A stretch of DNA of 11,322 bases from Thermoplasmatales archaeon (GTDB taxonomy: Archaea > Thermoplasmatota > E2 > UBA202 > DSCA01), in assembly GCA_011049295.1 (NCBI GenBank), contig DSCA01000042.1, forward strand, positions 1 to 11,322, in the 5' to 3' direction. The position numbers and the translations under genes are program-made. Shown here in pieces: positions 1 to 5,253 of the stretch (position 1 is its first letter; each line of letters begins with the position of its first letter). The notes under the pieces are model-generated. The model worked only from the letters and a program-made list of their open reading frames with translations. It was not told where the DNA came from and made no database searches.

Positions 1-44
1 ACCCGTCCATACTGCTTCCTCAGAACAAACTCATCAAAACTCAT
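1..44 (-). CDS. 5' end of an unidentified gene, runs off the left edge
   Basis: Only the first 14 codons lie in the window, reading MSFDEFVLRKQYGR, which is too short to identify a family. The start is well supported. On the minus strand a strong Shine-Dalgarno (GGAGGAGA, 51-58) sits six bases upstream of the ATG at 42-44, and a TATA-like element lies about 40 bases upstream of the ATG. A second ATG closer to the edge (32-34) is in another frame and has no ribosome site. The gene is divergent from everything to its right, so it is probably the first gene of its own transcript. No function is proposed. Confidence 0.6.
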   Translation of the reverse strand, partial: MSFDEFVLRKQYGR

Positions 45-81
45 CCCTATTCTCCTCCTATACAACAGGAATAGAAAACGA

Positions 82-96
82 ATAGATATAGGTTGC
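82..96 (-). promoter_or_regulatory. Candidate TATA promoter for the left-edge gene
   Basis: On the minus strand the sequence CAACCTATATCTATT contains a TATA-like box centred about 43 bases before the ATG at 44. Archaeal transcription usually starts about 25 bases after the TATA centre, which would give a leader of roughly 16 to 18 bases that just includes the Shine-Dalgarno at 51-58. This is a positional inference; the region is AT-rich, so chance matches are possible. Confidence 0.4.
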
Positions 97-315
97 TATT
101 AGGGGTTATTCAAAACTCTCTATCATTTCCCATATGCTTTGGGATATGCAGCAACTATGCGATAATCGGGTAATAGTATCCAACGAAAAGGCCAAGAGGT
201 ACGTACAAAACTAGATGTTCAGTCAATAAATTAATGAACGGTGCCTATCGGCGTAAAACAAATGGAATGGATGGGGGGCAGGGGTGAAAATGCAAACCAT
301 ATAGGAGGTACGGGA

Positions 316-444
316 ATGCAAAATGCTTTTTCTGCCCCCCTATATATCCCGGCGTACTACAAAAACATAACGAAAAACCATAATACCTTTTTTGAGCCTG
401 AACACCTCGCTACCAGCCCGCCTGTTCAACGTGCCGGAGCGTGA
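316..444 (+). CDS. Possible 42-residue ORF with a perfect Shine-Dalgarno
   Basis: A perfect TAGGAGGT (302-309) lies six bases before the ATG at 316, which makes this start better supported than the in-frame GTG at 241. The product begins MQNAFSAPLYIPAYYKNITK, is polar and proline-rich, and shows no membrane segment or recognisable domain. It ends just before a stretch of inverted repeats. It may be a real small gene, the start of a truncated gene, or a ribosome-site match by chance. I do not recognise the sequence, and no neighbouring gene suggests a role. Confidence 0.3.
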   Translation: MQNAFSAPLYIPAYYKNITKNHNTFFEPEHLATSPPVQRAGA

Positions 445-450
445 GTCTGC

Positions 451-530
451 GGCGTGTTCACTACTCGAAGGTATAAATGAGTAGAGCGGACGGCAAACGT
501 GGTGAGCGTGGCTGACCACGTGTTAACGCC
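451..530 (+). ncRNA. Possible structured RNA: three-way junction of inverted repeats
   Basis: Three nested stems can be drawn. GGCGT (451-455) pairs with ACGCC (526-530) and closes a junction. Inside it, CTACTC (461-466) pairs with GAGTAG (479-484) over a 12-base loop, and ACGTGGT (497-503) pairs with ACCACGT (515-521) over an 11-base loop. All pairs are Watson-Crick. A further six-pair hairpin (399-404 with 423-428) lies just upstream. It does not match tRNA, RNase P, SRP or a riboswitch that I recognise. The same inverted repeats would also form on the other strand, so the strand is a guess. Chance pairing is a real alternative. Confidence 0.22.
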
Positions 531-581
531 TCGTTATCGGATTGACCTACTAGCATACTCGTTTATCCACCACCTAGGCCA

Positions 582-700
582 GCATCAACAAGGGCAACAA
601 AGGCAAAAAGGGCATTTGAATATTTAAATTTATATTGATTACTTCCTACCTGACTTAAATTAAGCAAAAACCCCTTTTACCCTTTTTGACACAGGAATAG
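582..700. other. Low-complexity purine tract and AT-rich spacer, no gene seen
   Basis: Positions 582-616 are a purine-rich, repeat-like run built from variants of CAACAAGGG, CAACAAAGG and CAAAAAGGG. This is followed by an AT-rich stretch with a near-palindrome at 618-635 and an inverted repeat CTTAA-A-TTAAG near 653-664. No convincing coding frame or promoter-gene pair could be assigned. It may be regulatory or decayed sequence. Confidence 0.4.
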
Positions 701-780
701 CATTAGATGAATTTATAGGATTTAATGGATTTATAGGATTTATTGAATTAAATGATTTTGGGGAATTAGACGAATGTAGT
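700..780. repeat. Degenerate 9-bp tandem repeat, about nine units
   Basis: Units of nine bases start at 700, 709, 718, 727, 736, 745, 754, 763 and 772. The clearest are GGATTTAAT, GGATTTATA and GGATTTATT (718-744), with diverged copies on both sides. Read on the minus strand, each unit encodes a tripeptide of the Asn-Pro-Ile type, so a 75-codon minus frame (660-887) stays open across the block. That frame is probably a by-product of the repeat, since its composition is dominated by Asn, Ser, Pro and Ile. Confidence 0.6.
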
Positions 781-830
781 GAGTTTACCGGGTTTAAAGC
801 ACTCGCACTATCGGTTATGCCATCCCGCAT

Positions 831-875
831 AAGCGTATAAAGGGTATAAATGCTATAAATTCTAATAATCCCATC
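831..875. repeat. Second 9-bp-period tandem repeat block, about five units
   Basis: Consecutive nine-base units AAGCGTATA, AAGGGTATA, AATGCTATA and AATTCTAAT run from 831 to 866, followed by a weaker fifth unit. The period equals that of the block at 700-780, but the unit sequence differs. On the minus strand it encodes Tyr-Thr-Leu-like tripeptides in the same open frame as the first block. This suggests either slippage in a shared nine-base register or a small protein built on tripeptide repeats. Confidence 0.45.
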
Positions 876-929
876 CTGGTGCTCCATGACCTTTCCTAAA
901 GCATCTATGGCAGGGCTACGGCACCTACC

Positions 930-1049
930 ATGATACGCACGTTACGTAAAACAGATGGGGTTGTCTATGACTCTCTAAAACATGTGAGGTCTCTGGGTAA
1001 GGTTGAGCGGGATAACAAGTGGCAGTATGGTCTGAAGCAGGTGCCATGA
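930..1049 (+). pseudogene. 39-codon gene remnant, unidentified
   Basis: This short frame starts at an ATG that overlaps the stop of an even shorter frame (886-933) in an ATGA arrangement. It contains a protein-like segment, KTDGVVYDSLKHVRSLGKVE, with helix-forming spacing and a basic character, followed by aromatic residues in KWQYGL. This resembles part of a small helix-turn-helix or winged-helix domain, but I cannot name the family. No Shine-Dalgarno is visible before 930. Another short frame (1049-1149) with a protein-like composition follows in a different phase. I read the group as debris of one or more frameshifted genes, possibly from a mobile element. Confidence 0.3.
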
Positions 1050-1102
1050 ACAAAGCTTTGACCAGTTTACCGCATGGATTACTGTCTTCTATCATAAGCG
1101 AG

Positions 1103-1118
1103 AGAAAGGCTTTTTAAC
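1103..1118 (+). promoter_or_regulatory. Candidate BRE/TATA promoter for the PRC-barrel gene
   Basis: A purine-rich BRE-like segment (GAGAAAGG) followed by CTTTTTAA is centred about 38 bases before the ATG at 1152. Initiation about 25 bases downstream would give a leader of around 12 bases carrying the AAGGAG ribosome site. The spacing fits, but AT-rich matches are common in this part of the window. Confidence 0.35.
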
Positions 1119-1151
1119 ACTACACCATTTTAATAGCAAGGAGATGTAGTT

Positions 1152-1427
1152 ATGAAGTTCAGCAAGCTGGAAGGAATGAAGGTTTTTTCGTCAGATGCAG
1201 CCTTGGTGGGAGAGGTGGAAGGTGCCGATGTCGACACCAAGAAATGGAGTCTCACCCATCTGCACATCGAACTGGCAGATGACGCAGTGACCAAAATGGG
1301 CCACAAAAAACCCTTTCTGGGAAGTATCACCATCAACCTGCCCACAGACTACATCAAAACAGTGGGCGACGTTATTAATCTGGACCGAACCCTGCAGGAA
1401 ATCAAAAAAACTCCGTCCTCCAAATAA
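1152..1427 (+). CDS. PRC-barrel domain protein
   Basis: The 91-residue product is a single PRC-barrel domain. Hallmarks are the N-terminal GMKVFSSDAALVGEVEGADVD strand pair (residues about 8-28, split here only for description), the central LTHLHIEL strand (about 35-42), the KKPFLGSITINLPTD segment and the C-terminal VGDVINL. The start at 1152 has an AAGGAG ribosome site (1138-1143) at a normal distance. Small stand-alone PRC-barrel proteins are common in archaea. Some haloarchaeal relatives (CdpB) take part in cell division, and others bind RNA or photosynthetic reaction centres in other lineages. Nothing in the sequence says which role applies here. It sits alone between gene remnants and appears intact, with no signal peptide or membrane segment. 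Confidence 0.85.
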   Translation: MKFSKLEGMKVFSSDAALVGEVEGADVDTKKWSLTHLHIELADDAVTKMGHKKPFLGSITINLPTDYIKTVGDVINLDRTLQEIKKTPSSK

Positions 1428-1638
1428 GACATTTTTCGATGCCGTGAAAGGCAACCACCGTACTGCACGAAGGTCATCAGGAGCCTAATCCCCCCACGCC
1501 GATGGCCGAGATGACCAGCGAGGAGAACTGTCAACAAACAATCTAGAAAAAGAATCACCGCCACTACGAAGAAACTGATCGTACCCCCCCGCAATGTAAA
1601 AGAAAATGCTTTAATGAGCCTATTACATTCCCAATATA
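1428..1638. other. Intergenic stretch with T-run after the PRC-barrel gene
   Basis: A short ACATTTTT run (1429-1436) directly follows the PRC-barrel stop and could act as a weak archaeal T-rich terminator. The rest, up to the promoter near 1602, shows no convincing gene. A short plus frame beginning at 1503 closes after fourteen codons. Confidence 0.3.
1602..1616 (+). promoter_or_regulatory. Promoter for the leaderless 61-residue membrane protein
   Basis: GAAAATG followed by CTTTAATG (1609-1616) is centred about 27 bases before the ATG at 1639. That is the distance expected when the TATA box directs initiation at the start codon itself. No Shine-Dalgarno lies before the ATG, which agrees with a leaderless transcript. 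Confidence 0.45.
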
Positions 1639-1824
1639 ATGAAAGAGCGCTACCACGTTTTTTGGGAAATGATGTTAATTTTTGCATCCATACTCATATT
1701 CCGAACAATATGGCTTCTTCTAGATAAACATTTAGACGACTCATTGCTACTCCCATCTCTCGCAATCGGTATCATCATAGCGATACCTTCGCTATACATT
1801 TTGAATAAACATTACAACAATTAA
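1639..1824 (+). CDS. Small two-helix membrane protein, unknown function
   Basis: The product has 61 residues with two hydrophobic segments, roughly residues 8-28 (FWEMMLIFASILIFRTIWLL) and 36-56 (LLLPSLAIGIIIAIPSLYIL), joined by a short charged loop with DKHLDD. Both ends are basic or polar, as expected for an intact small membrane protein. No ribosome site precedes the ATG; a TATA-like box at the leaderless distance suggests a leaderless mRNA. It looks like a conserved archaeal type of small membrane protein, but I cannot assign a family. Its codons are more AT-rich than those of the peptidase and ATP synthase genes, in keeping with the rest of the left part of the window. Confidence 0.6.
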   Translation: MKERYHVFWEMMLIFASILIFRTIWLLLDKHLDDSLLLPSLAIGIIIAIPSLYILNKHYNN

Positions 1825-2029
1825 CCACAGCAGCCTACAATAACAAAATGGTACAAAGAATAGCAGGCGAAACGCTACATCTTCCCTACCCTGAAATCAA
1901 CGAGCACTGTCTAGATATCAGTACTAAGCAGAGTGTCAGTCGACTGCATAGAGGTCCGTCTTTTCTCTAACAGATTTTCCAAAGCCTGAATAATGTCCCG
2001 GGCCACCCGCATCCGACAGACGGCCAATA
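1825..2029. other. Gap with short frames of unclear status
   Basis: Two overlapping short frames can be read. On the plus strand, 1848-1970 encodes 40 residues starting MVQRIAGETLHLPYPEINEH. On the minus strand, 1911-2012 encodes 33 residues starting MRVARDIIQALENLLEKRRT, a helix-like composition that might be the tail of a frameshifted gene downstream of the integrase remnant. Neither has a ribosome site or recognisable domain, and they cannot both be coding in a simple way. Confidence 0.25.
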
Positions 2030-2215
2030 TCACCCGTCAACCCGACAGAACCGATGACGCCGATCCTTAGCCCGGTCAGCTTCAGCCTCATCAATAAGCT
2101 GAGTGGGATTCAGCCCAGTAAATTGGCAGTAGAACCTCAGAGCCATCAGATACATCATTCGAGTGCCCTTGCCCCTCCCATTCAGCCACTTTCTGACTTC
2201 CCCATACTTAAGCAT
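2030..2215 (-). pseudogene. Truncated tyrosine recombinase (integrase) N-terminal domain
   Basis: The frame encodes about 61 residues resembling the N-terminal SAM-like, core-binding domain of archaeal phage-type integrases: a KWLNGRGKGTRMMYLMALRF segment with the GT-R---Y---L-x-F pattern, then CQFTGLNPTQLIDEAEADRA. In this family the domain is followed by the catalytic domain with the R-H-R-Y residues. Here a stop codon follows at 2030-2032, and no catalytic motifs appear in any frame to the left. An in-frame TTG at 2224 could extend it by three codons, but neither start has a ribosome site. I read it as the remnant of an integrated element; the family call rests on pattern recognition only. 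Confidence 0.5.
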
Positions 2216-2283
2216 TTCCGTCAATAATATATATATTAAGAAGTATTAGTAATTTATGGATGATAATATAGTAACTAAAATAC

Positions 2284-2293
2284 ATTTTTATAT
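2284..2293 (+). promoter_or_regulatory. TATA box of the C25 peptidase gene
   Basis: ATTTTTATAT is centred about 26 bases before the ATG at 2314. This would make the message start at or next to that codon, supporting 2314 rather than 2305 as the initiator. The upstream 60 bases are strongly AT-rich, so other TATA matches exist. Confidence 0.45.
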
Positions 2294-2313
2294 CTGCTTC
2301 GTATATGGAGAGC

Positions 2314-3777
2314 ATGCGCAAAAAATTGTTGTTTCTCATGATGGTGGCGGTGGCGGGGATGGTGGGAGCCGCACCCCTGTCCGGGCTGACCCTGTCTTCG
2401 GTTCCGGGGACATCGACGGTAGCCAGCGGGGGAGTGCCGGCGCAACAGTCTCTGGGATACGACCTGGTGGTCATTGCCCCCGATGAGTTCAGCCAGAACC
2501 TGCGGCCCCTGGTGGGCCACAAAAATGCCGTGGGGGTGGAAACCGTCCTGGTGACCCTGATGGACGTCTACAAGGGCACCTATTTCCCCGTGGAGGGGCG
2601 GGATGAGGCGGAGCAGGTGAAGTATTTCATCAAAAACGCCTACGACGAGTGGGGCATTTCCTATGTTCTTCTGGTGGGGGGGCGCCACGGCGGCCTTTTT
2701 GAGGAGAGATGGTGGTGCCCGGTGCGATACTCCTACTGCGGGGTAAGCAGCGACTGGGAGACCCGGTTTTTGAGCGACCTGTACTTTGCCGACCTCTACG
2801 ACGGCAATGGCCACTTCTCCTCCTGGGACGTCAACGGCAACGGGGTCTTTGCCGAGTGGACATCGGAGGGGGCCCTAGACAGCCCCCTTGACCTGTATCC
2901 GGAGGTGGCGGTGGGGCGGTGGGCCTGCCGGGCGGCCTTTGAGGTGGACATCATGGTGGAGAAGACCATCGTCTACGAGAACGGCACCTACGGCCAGGAC
3001 TGGTTCAACACCATGGTGTGTATCGCTGGCGACACCTATCCCTCAGACCTTAATCCCCAATGGGAGGGCTACGAGGGGGAGGAGGGAACCCAGCGGGCCA
3101 TGGACTGGATGCCCGGCTTCGACTATGTCACCCTGTGGACCTCCGACGGTACGTTCACCGGGCCGGACGACGTCATCAGCGCCATCAGCGACGGCTGCGG
3201 CTTCCTGTTTTTTGACGGCCACGGCAGCCCCATGAGCTGGGCCACCCATCCCCCCAGCGACCACGAGACCTGGATTGACGGGCTGAACATCTGGCAGATG
3301 CGCCTGCTGGAGAACGGGGACATGCTCCCGGTGTGCGTGGTGGGGGGATGCCACAACAGCCAGTTCAACATCTCGGTGCTCAACGCCCTCAAGATATGGA
3401 AGGGCTATGCCCACTGGTACCAGTACCTGTGGAAGGGGGAAACAGGACCCGAGTGCTGGAGCTGGTGGCTGACCCGCAAGATTGACGGCGGGGCCATCGC
3501 CACCCTGGGGTACTCCGCCCTGGGTTACACCAAGGAGGACAAGGACTTCACCGGCGAGGCCAGCGAGTGGCTGGACACCCACTTTTTCTGGGAGTACGGC
3601 ATGAATGGAACAGATGTGCTGGGCGACATCTGGAGCAACGTGATCAGCGACTACCTGGACGAGTATCCCATTGACTGGGATGCCTACGTGGAGAGCCCCA
3701 CGGCCATCGACGCCAAGACCGCCCAGGAATGGATTCTGCTAGGGGACCCCTCGCTGAAAATCGGCGGCTACCCCTGA
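2314..3777 (+). CDS. Secreted C25 (gingipain-like) cysteine peptidase
   Basis: The 487-residue product starts MRKK followed by a hydrophobic run to about residue 18, a typical signal peptide ending near VGAAP. An ATG at 2305 in frame would add three residues before the basic n-region, so 2314 is preferred. The mature part has the C25 fold: a first strand with YDLVVIAPDEF, then YVLLVGG, followed by the clan CD dyad. The histidine is in FFDGHGSPMSW (His303) and the cysteine in CVVGGCHNSQFN (Cys346). A DVNGNGVFAEW segment resembles a calcium-binding loop. It ends with the family-typical LLGDPSLKIGG and lacks the Ig-like or anchor domains of bacterial gingipains. It is probably an extracellular endopeptidase for scavenging proteins. 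Substrate preference cannot be read from the sequence. No operon partner is evident. Confidence 0.88.
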   Translation: MRKKLLFLMMVAVAGMVGAAPLSGLTLSSVPGTSTVASGGVPAQQSLGYDLVVIAPDEFSQNLRPLVGHKNAVGVETVLVTLMDVYKGTYFPVEGRDEAEQVKYFIKNAYDEWGISYVLLVGGRHGGLFEERWWCPVRYSYCGVSSDWETRFLSDLYFADLYDGNGHFSSWDVNGNGVFAEWTSEGALDSPLDLYPEVAVGRWACRAAFEVDIMVEKTIVYENGTYGQDWFNTMVCIAGDTYPSDLNPQWEGYEGEEGTQRAMDWMPGFDYVTLWTSDGTFTGPDDVISAISDGCGFLFFDGHGSPMSWATHPPSDHETWIDGLNIWQMRLLENGDMLPVCVVGGCHNSQFNISVLNALKIWKGYAHWYQYLWKGETGPECWSWWLTRKIDGGAIATLGYSALGYTKEDKDFTGEASEWLDTHFFWEYGMNGTDVLGDIWSNVISDYLDEYPIDWDAYVESPTAIDAKTAQEWILLGDPSLKIGGYP

Positions 3778-3781
3778 GCCC

Positions 3782-3804
3782 CTTTTCCCCTTTTTTCCTC
3801 TTGC
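3782..3804 (+). terminator. T-rich terminator after the peptidase gene
   Basis: A pyrimidine tract with runs of four and six T residues begins five bases after the stop codon. Archaeal transcription commonly ends at such T-rich tracts without a hairpin, and none is seen here. Confidence 0.5.
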
Positions 3805-3816
3805 TTCCGGGGCGCA

Positions 3817-3829
3817 TAAGATTTTTATG
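3817..3829 (+). promoter_or_regulatory. TATA box of the UPF0147 gene
   Basis: TAAGATTTTTATG is centred about 43 bases before the ATG at 3866, giving a predicted leader of around 16 bases that contains the GGGTGAG ribosome site. It lies immediately after the T-rich tract that ends the peptidase gene, so the two genes are probably separate transcripts. Confidence 0.45.
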
Positions 3830-3865
3830 TGGGATGGTGTTACATGCTCCGTTTTGGGTGAGAAC

Positions 3866-4129
3866 ATGAAATCGAAACAGTTGGAGCAAATCTGCATGCA
3901 ACTACAGGAGTTGCACGAGGATGCATCGGTGCCGAGGAACATTCGGCGCGGGGCCAAGGAAGCCCGGGAGATACTTCGCCGGGACGGAGAGAGCGTGGAC
4001 GTGAGAGTGGCCTCCGCCATCACCGTGCTGGACGACCTGGTCAACGACCCCAACGTTCCCATTCACGGGCGGACCGCCATCTGGAACATCATGAGCCAGC
4101 TGGAGAGTGTCTCCCGTACGAACCAGTAA
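3866..4129 (+). CDS. UPF0147 family protein
   Basis: The 87-residue product begins MKSKQLEQICMQLQELHEDA, followed by SVPRNIRRGAKEA (about residues 21-33) and the repeated NDPNVPIHGRTAIW block (about 60-73). This double pattern of V-P-x-x-x-R/HGR within an all-helical protein is characteristic of the archaeal UPF0147 family, whose usual length is about 85 to 95 residues. An in-frame ATG at 3827 would add 13 residues unlike the family. The start at 3866 has GGTGA (3857-3861) at a suitable distance and is preferred. The family has no established biochemical function. The protein is soluble, with no signal peptide. It converges with the minus-strand small gene at 4198-4395. Confidence 0.88.
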   Translation: MKSKQLEQICMQLQELHEDASVPRNIRRGAKEAREILRRDGESVDVRVASAITVLDDLVNDPNVPIHGRTAIWNIMSQLESVSRTNQ

Positions 4130-4139
4130 CCCTACAACC

Positions 4140-4151
4140 CTCTATATAGAG
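4140..4151. repeat. Perfect 12-bp palindrome between convergent genes
   Basis: CTCTATATAGAG is a perfect inverted repeat eleven bases after the UPF0147 stop. It lies between two convergent genes, so it may help end transcription or be a protein site. Its AT-rich core makes a chance origin possible. Confidence 0.4.
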
Positions 4152-4173
4152 TAAAATATAATAAAAATAAGAA
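4152..4173 (-). terminator. T-rich terminator of the minus-strand 65-residue gene
   Basis: On the minus strand this is a tract dominated by T (TTATTTTTATTATATTTTA), beginning about 25 bases after the stop of the 65-residue gene. It fits an archaeal T-tract terminator. Confidence 0.5.
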
Positions 4174-4197
4174 GGGGGGAGAGAGGCGGTCGCCGAA

Positions 4198-4395
4198 CTA
4201 CTTTTTCTTCAGGAACGGCAGGCCGGTGCGCTTGTTGACCTTTACGGTATAGCCATCCGGCTTGTCCGTGGGTCGTCCGCTCTTGGGCTTACGTGCACTG
4301 AAGAAGTAGATGGTCTGGGTCTTGCCTCCCTTCAGTTTCACGTCTCTCGTATAAAGCGTGTATTTCTTTCCCTTACTTTCGTACATAAACGCCAT
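4198..4395 (-). CDS. Conserved small basic protein, unknown function
   Basis: The 65-residue product is basic and predicted soluble. It has a YTLYTRDVKLKGGKTQTIYF segment (about residues 12-31) that looks like two beta strands with a Lys-Gly-Gly turn. A DGYTVKVNKRTGLPFLKKK tail follows. The pattern 'D/P-GY-V----RTGLP-LKKK' recurs in short uncharacterised proteins of archaea and bacteria, which is why I call it conserved; no function is known to me. On the minus strand a GAGG ribosome site lies eight bases before the ATG, and a TATA box is placed for a short leader. It lies 73 bases downstream of the last ATP synthase-linked gene on the same strand, but the promoter suggests independent expression. 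Confidence 0.7.
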   Translation of the reverse strand: MAFMYESKGKKYTLYTRDVKLKGGKTQTIYFFSARKPKSGRPTDKPDGYTVKVNKRTGLPFLKKK

Positions 4396-4426
4396 TTATA
4401 TCGCCTCTTATCTAGTATATCTTACC

Positions 4427-4440
4427 AGAATTTAAACCCT
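4427..4440 (-). promoter_or_regulatory. TATA promoter of the 65-residue gene
   Basis: On the minus strand GGGTTTAAATTC lies with its TATA centre about 38 bases before the ATG at 4395. The predicted initiation site leaves a leader of around 12 bases that contains the GAGG site. This is one of the clearest TATA boxes in the window. Confidence 0.5.
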
Positions 4441-4468
4441 TCGATATTTTTCAGGGAGAGCGCCTCTG

Positions 4469-4624
4469 TCACAGCACGTAAAAAAGCACAAAAAAGATAA
4501 AACCTAAAATAACAAAAATTATCCATAATATGTAAGCCAGCATGAGGCGCCGCGTCCACCGGGCCTTCTTCTCCGGAGTGTCAAAAAAGGGGCCCAGAAC
4601 GGGGTCGTCCTCCAGGCTACTCAT
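4469..4624 (-). CDS. 51-residue single-helix membrane protein at the ATP synthase operon end
   Basis: The start ATG overlaps the atpD stop by eight bases (ATGAGTAG), and a GGAG sits within the last atpD codons just upstream, so translation is probably coupled. The product starts MSSLEDDPVLGPFFDTPEKK (acidic, then basic RWTRR) and ends in one long hydrophobic helix, about residues 28-51 (LMLAYILWIIFVILGFIFF). By the positive-inside rule the N-terminus is cytoplasmic. The position after subunit D matches that of the small hydrophobic AhaG in Methanosarcina operons, but I cannot confirm homology. It might help assemble or stabilise the membrane part. Codons of the helix are much richer in T than the rest of the operon. 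Confidence 0.75.
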   Translation of the reverse strand: MSSLEDDPVLGPFFDTPEKKARWTRRLMLAYILWIIFVILGFIFFVLFYVL

Positions 4625-5249
4625 GCTGCTCCATGAGCGTCTTCATCCGCTTGCGGCGGAAGAAATCCTCCCGCTCCCGCTCCTCCAGCTGGCGCTCGAT
4701 GTATTCGATGGTCCCCTCCATCTTGGGAATCAAGATGTGCTCCAGGGCGTTCACCCGGCGCTTGGTCTTCTCGATTTCCTTCCCCAGCTTCTGGATACTG
4801 CCCTCAATGCCGGCCACCCTGATGACGTGCTCCAGAGCCTCCTGTGCCCGCCGCACCGCCTCCTGGGCGGCCGCCGGAACGTCCAGCACCCCGTAGTTCA
4901 CCGTTTCCGCCTCCCCCGCCTGGAACTGGACGATGGGCACCCCCATGACATGCTTCCTCCGGATGGACATCTCCCGCTCCTTTTGCTGCCGCCGGGCCAG
5001 AGAGCGCACCTGCTCCTCGCCCATCAGCATCTCGGCCATGACGAGTGCGGCAAAGGCCTCCTCCAGCTTGTCCTCCATCTGGGCGCGCTGCTCCCTGCGG
5101 TCCCGTATGATGTCGAAAAAGTTGGAGATAAGGGCATCCCTCTTCTGGGAGAGCATCTCGTGCCCCTTGGAGGCCAGCCTCTTCCGCTTCCGGATTTCCA
5201 GCAGGTGCATGCGGGTGGGCTTGACCCCTTCCATTATCTCCTTGGCCAT
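4617..5249 (-). CDS. atpD: A-type ATP synthase subunit D
   Basis: The 210-residue product is the central rotor shaft subunit that turns inside the A3B3 head and links it to subunits F and C. The N-terminal helix has the family signature VKPTRMHLLEIRKRKRLASK (about residues 9-28), followed by a long antiparallel coiled coil. The middle part includes GVPIVQF, and the C-terminal helix has NALEHILIPKMEGTIEYIER. Length is normal for the family. The start at 5249 is four bases after the atpB stop; a partial GTGATG ribosome match spans the junction. An internal ATG five codons later has an AAGGAG in front of it and could be an alternative start. The gene ends inside the start of the 51-residue membrane protein. 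Confidence 0.96.
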   Translation of the reverse strand: MAKEIMEGVKPTRMHLLEIRKRKRLASKGHEMLSQKRDALISNFFDIIRDRREQRAQMEDKLEEAFAALVMAEMLMGEEQVRSLARRQQKEREMSIRRKHVMGVPIVQFQAGEAETVNYGVLDVPAAAQEAVRRAQEALEHVIRVAGIEGSIQKLGKEIEKTKRRVNALEHILIPKMEGTIEYIERQLEEREREDFFRRKRMKTLMEQHE

Positions 5250-5253
5250 GACA

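Noticed and set aside
390..560. tRNA gene or attachment site near the inverted repeats
   Set aside because: No acceptor, anticodon and T-arm combination fits, and no GTTCGA-type T loop is present in the right place.
700..875. CRISPR array
   Set aside because: The repeat period is nine bases with no spacers, far shorter than CRISPR repeats, and no cas gene is present.
660..887. 75-codon open frame on the minus strand
   Set aside because: Its length is explained by two 9-bp repeat blocks in one register; composition is low-complexity, and no domain is recognisable. It is recorded as repeats rather than as a gene.
1349..1687. 112-codon minus-strand open frame
   Set aside because: It overlaps the PRC-barrel gene and the start and promoter of the 61-residue membrane protein on the opposite strand, with no recognisable domain or ribosome site.
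3043..3582. 179-codon minus-strand open frame inside the peptidase gene
   Set aside because: It is opposite the catalytic His and Cys region of a clear C25 peptidase and has no features of its own.
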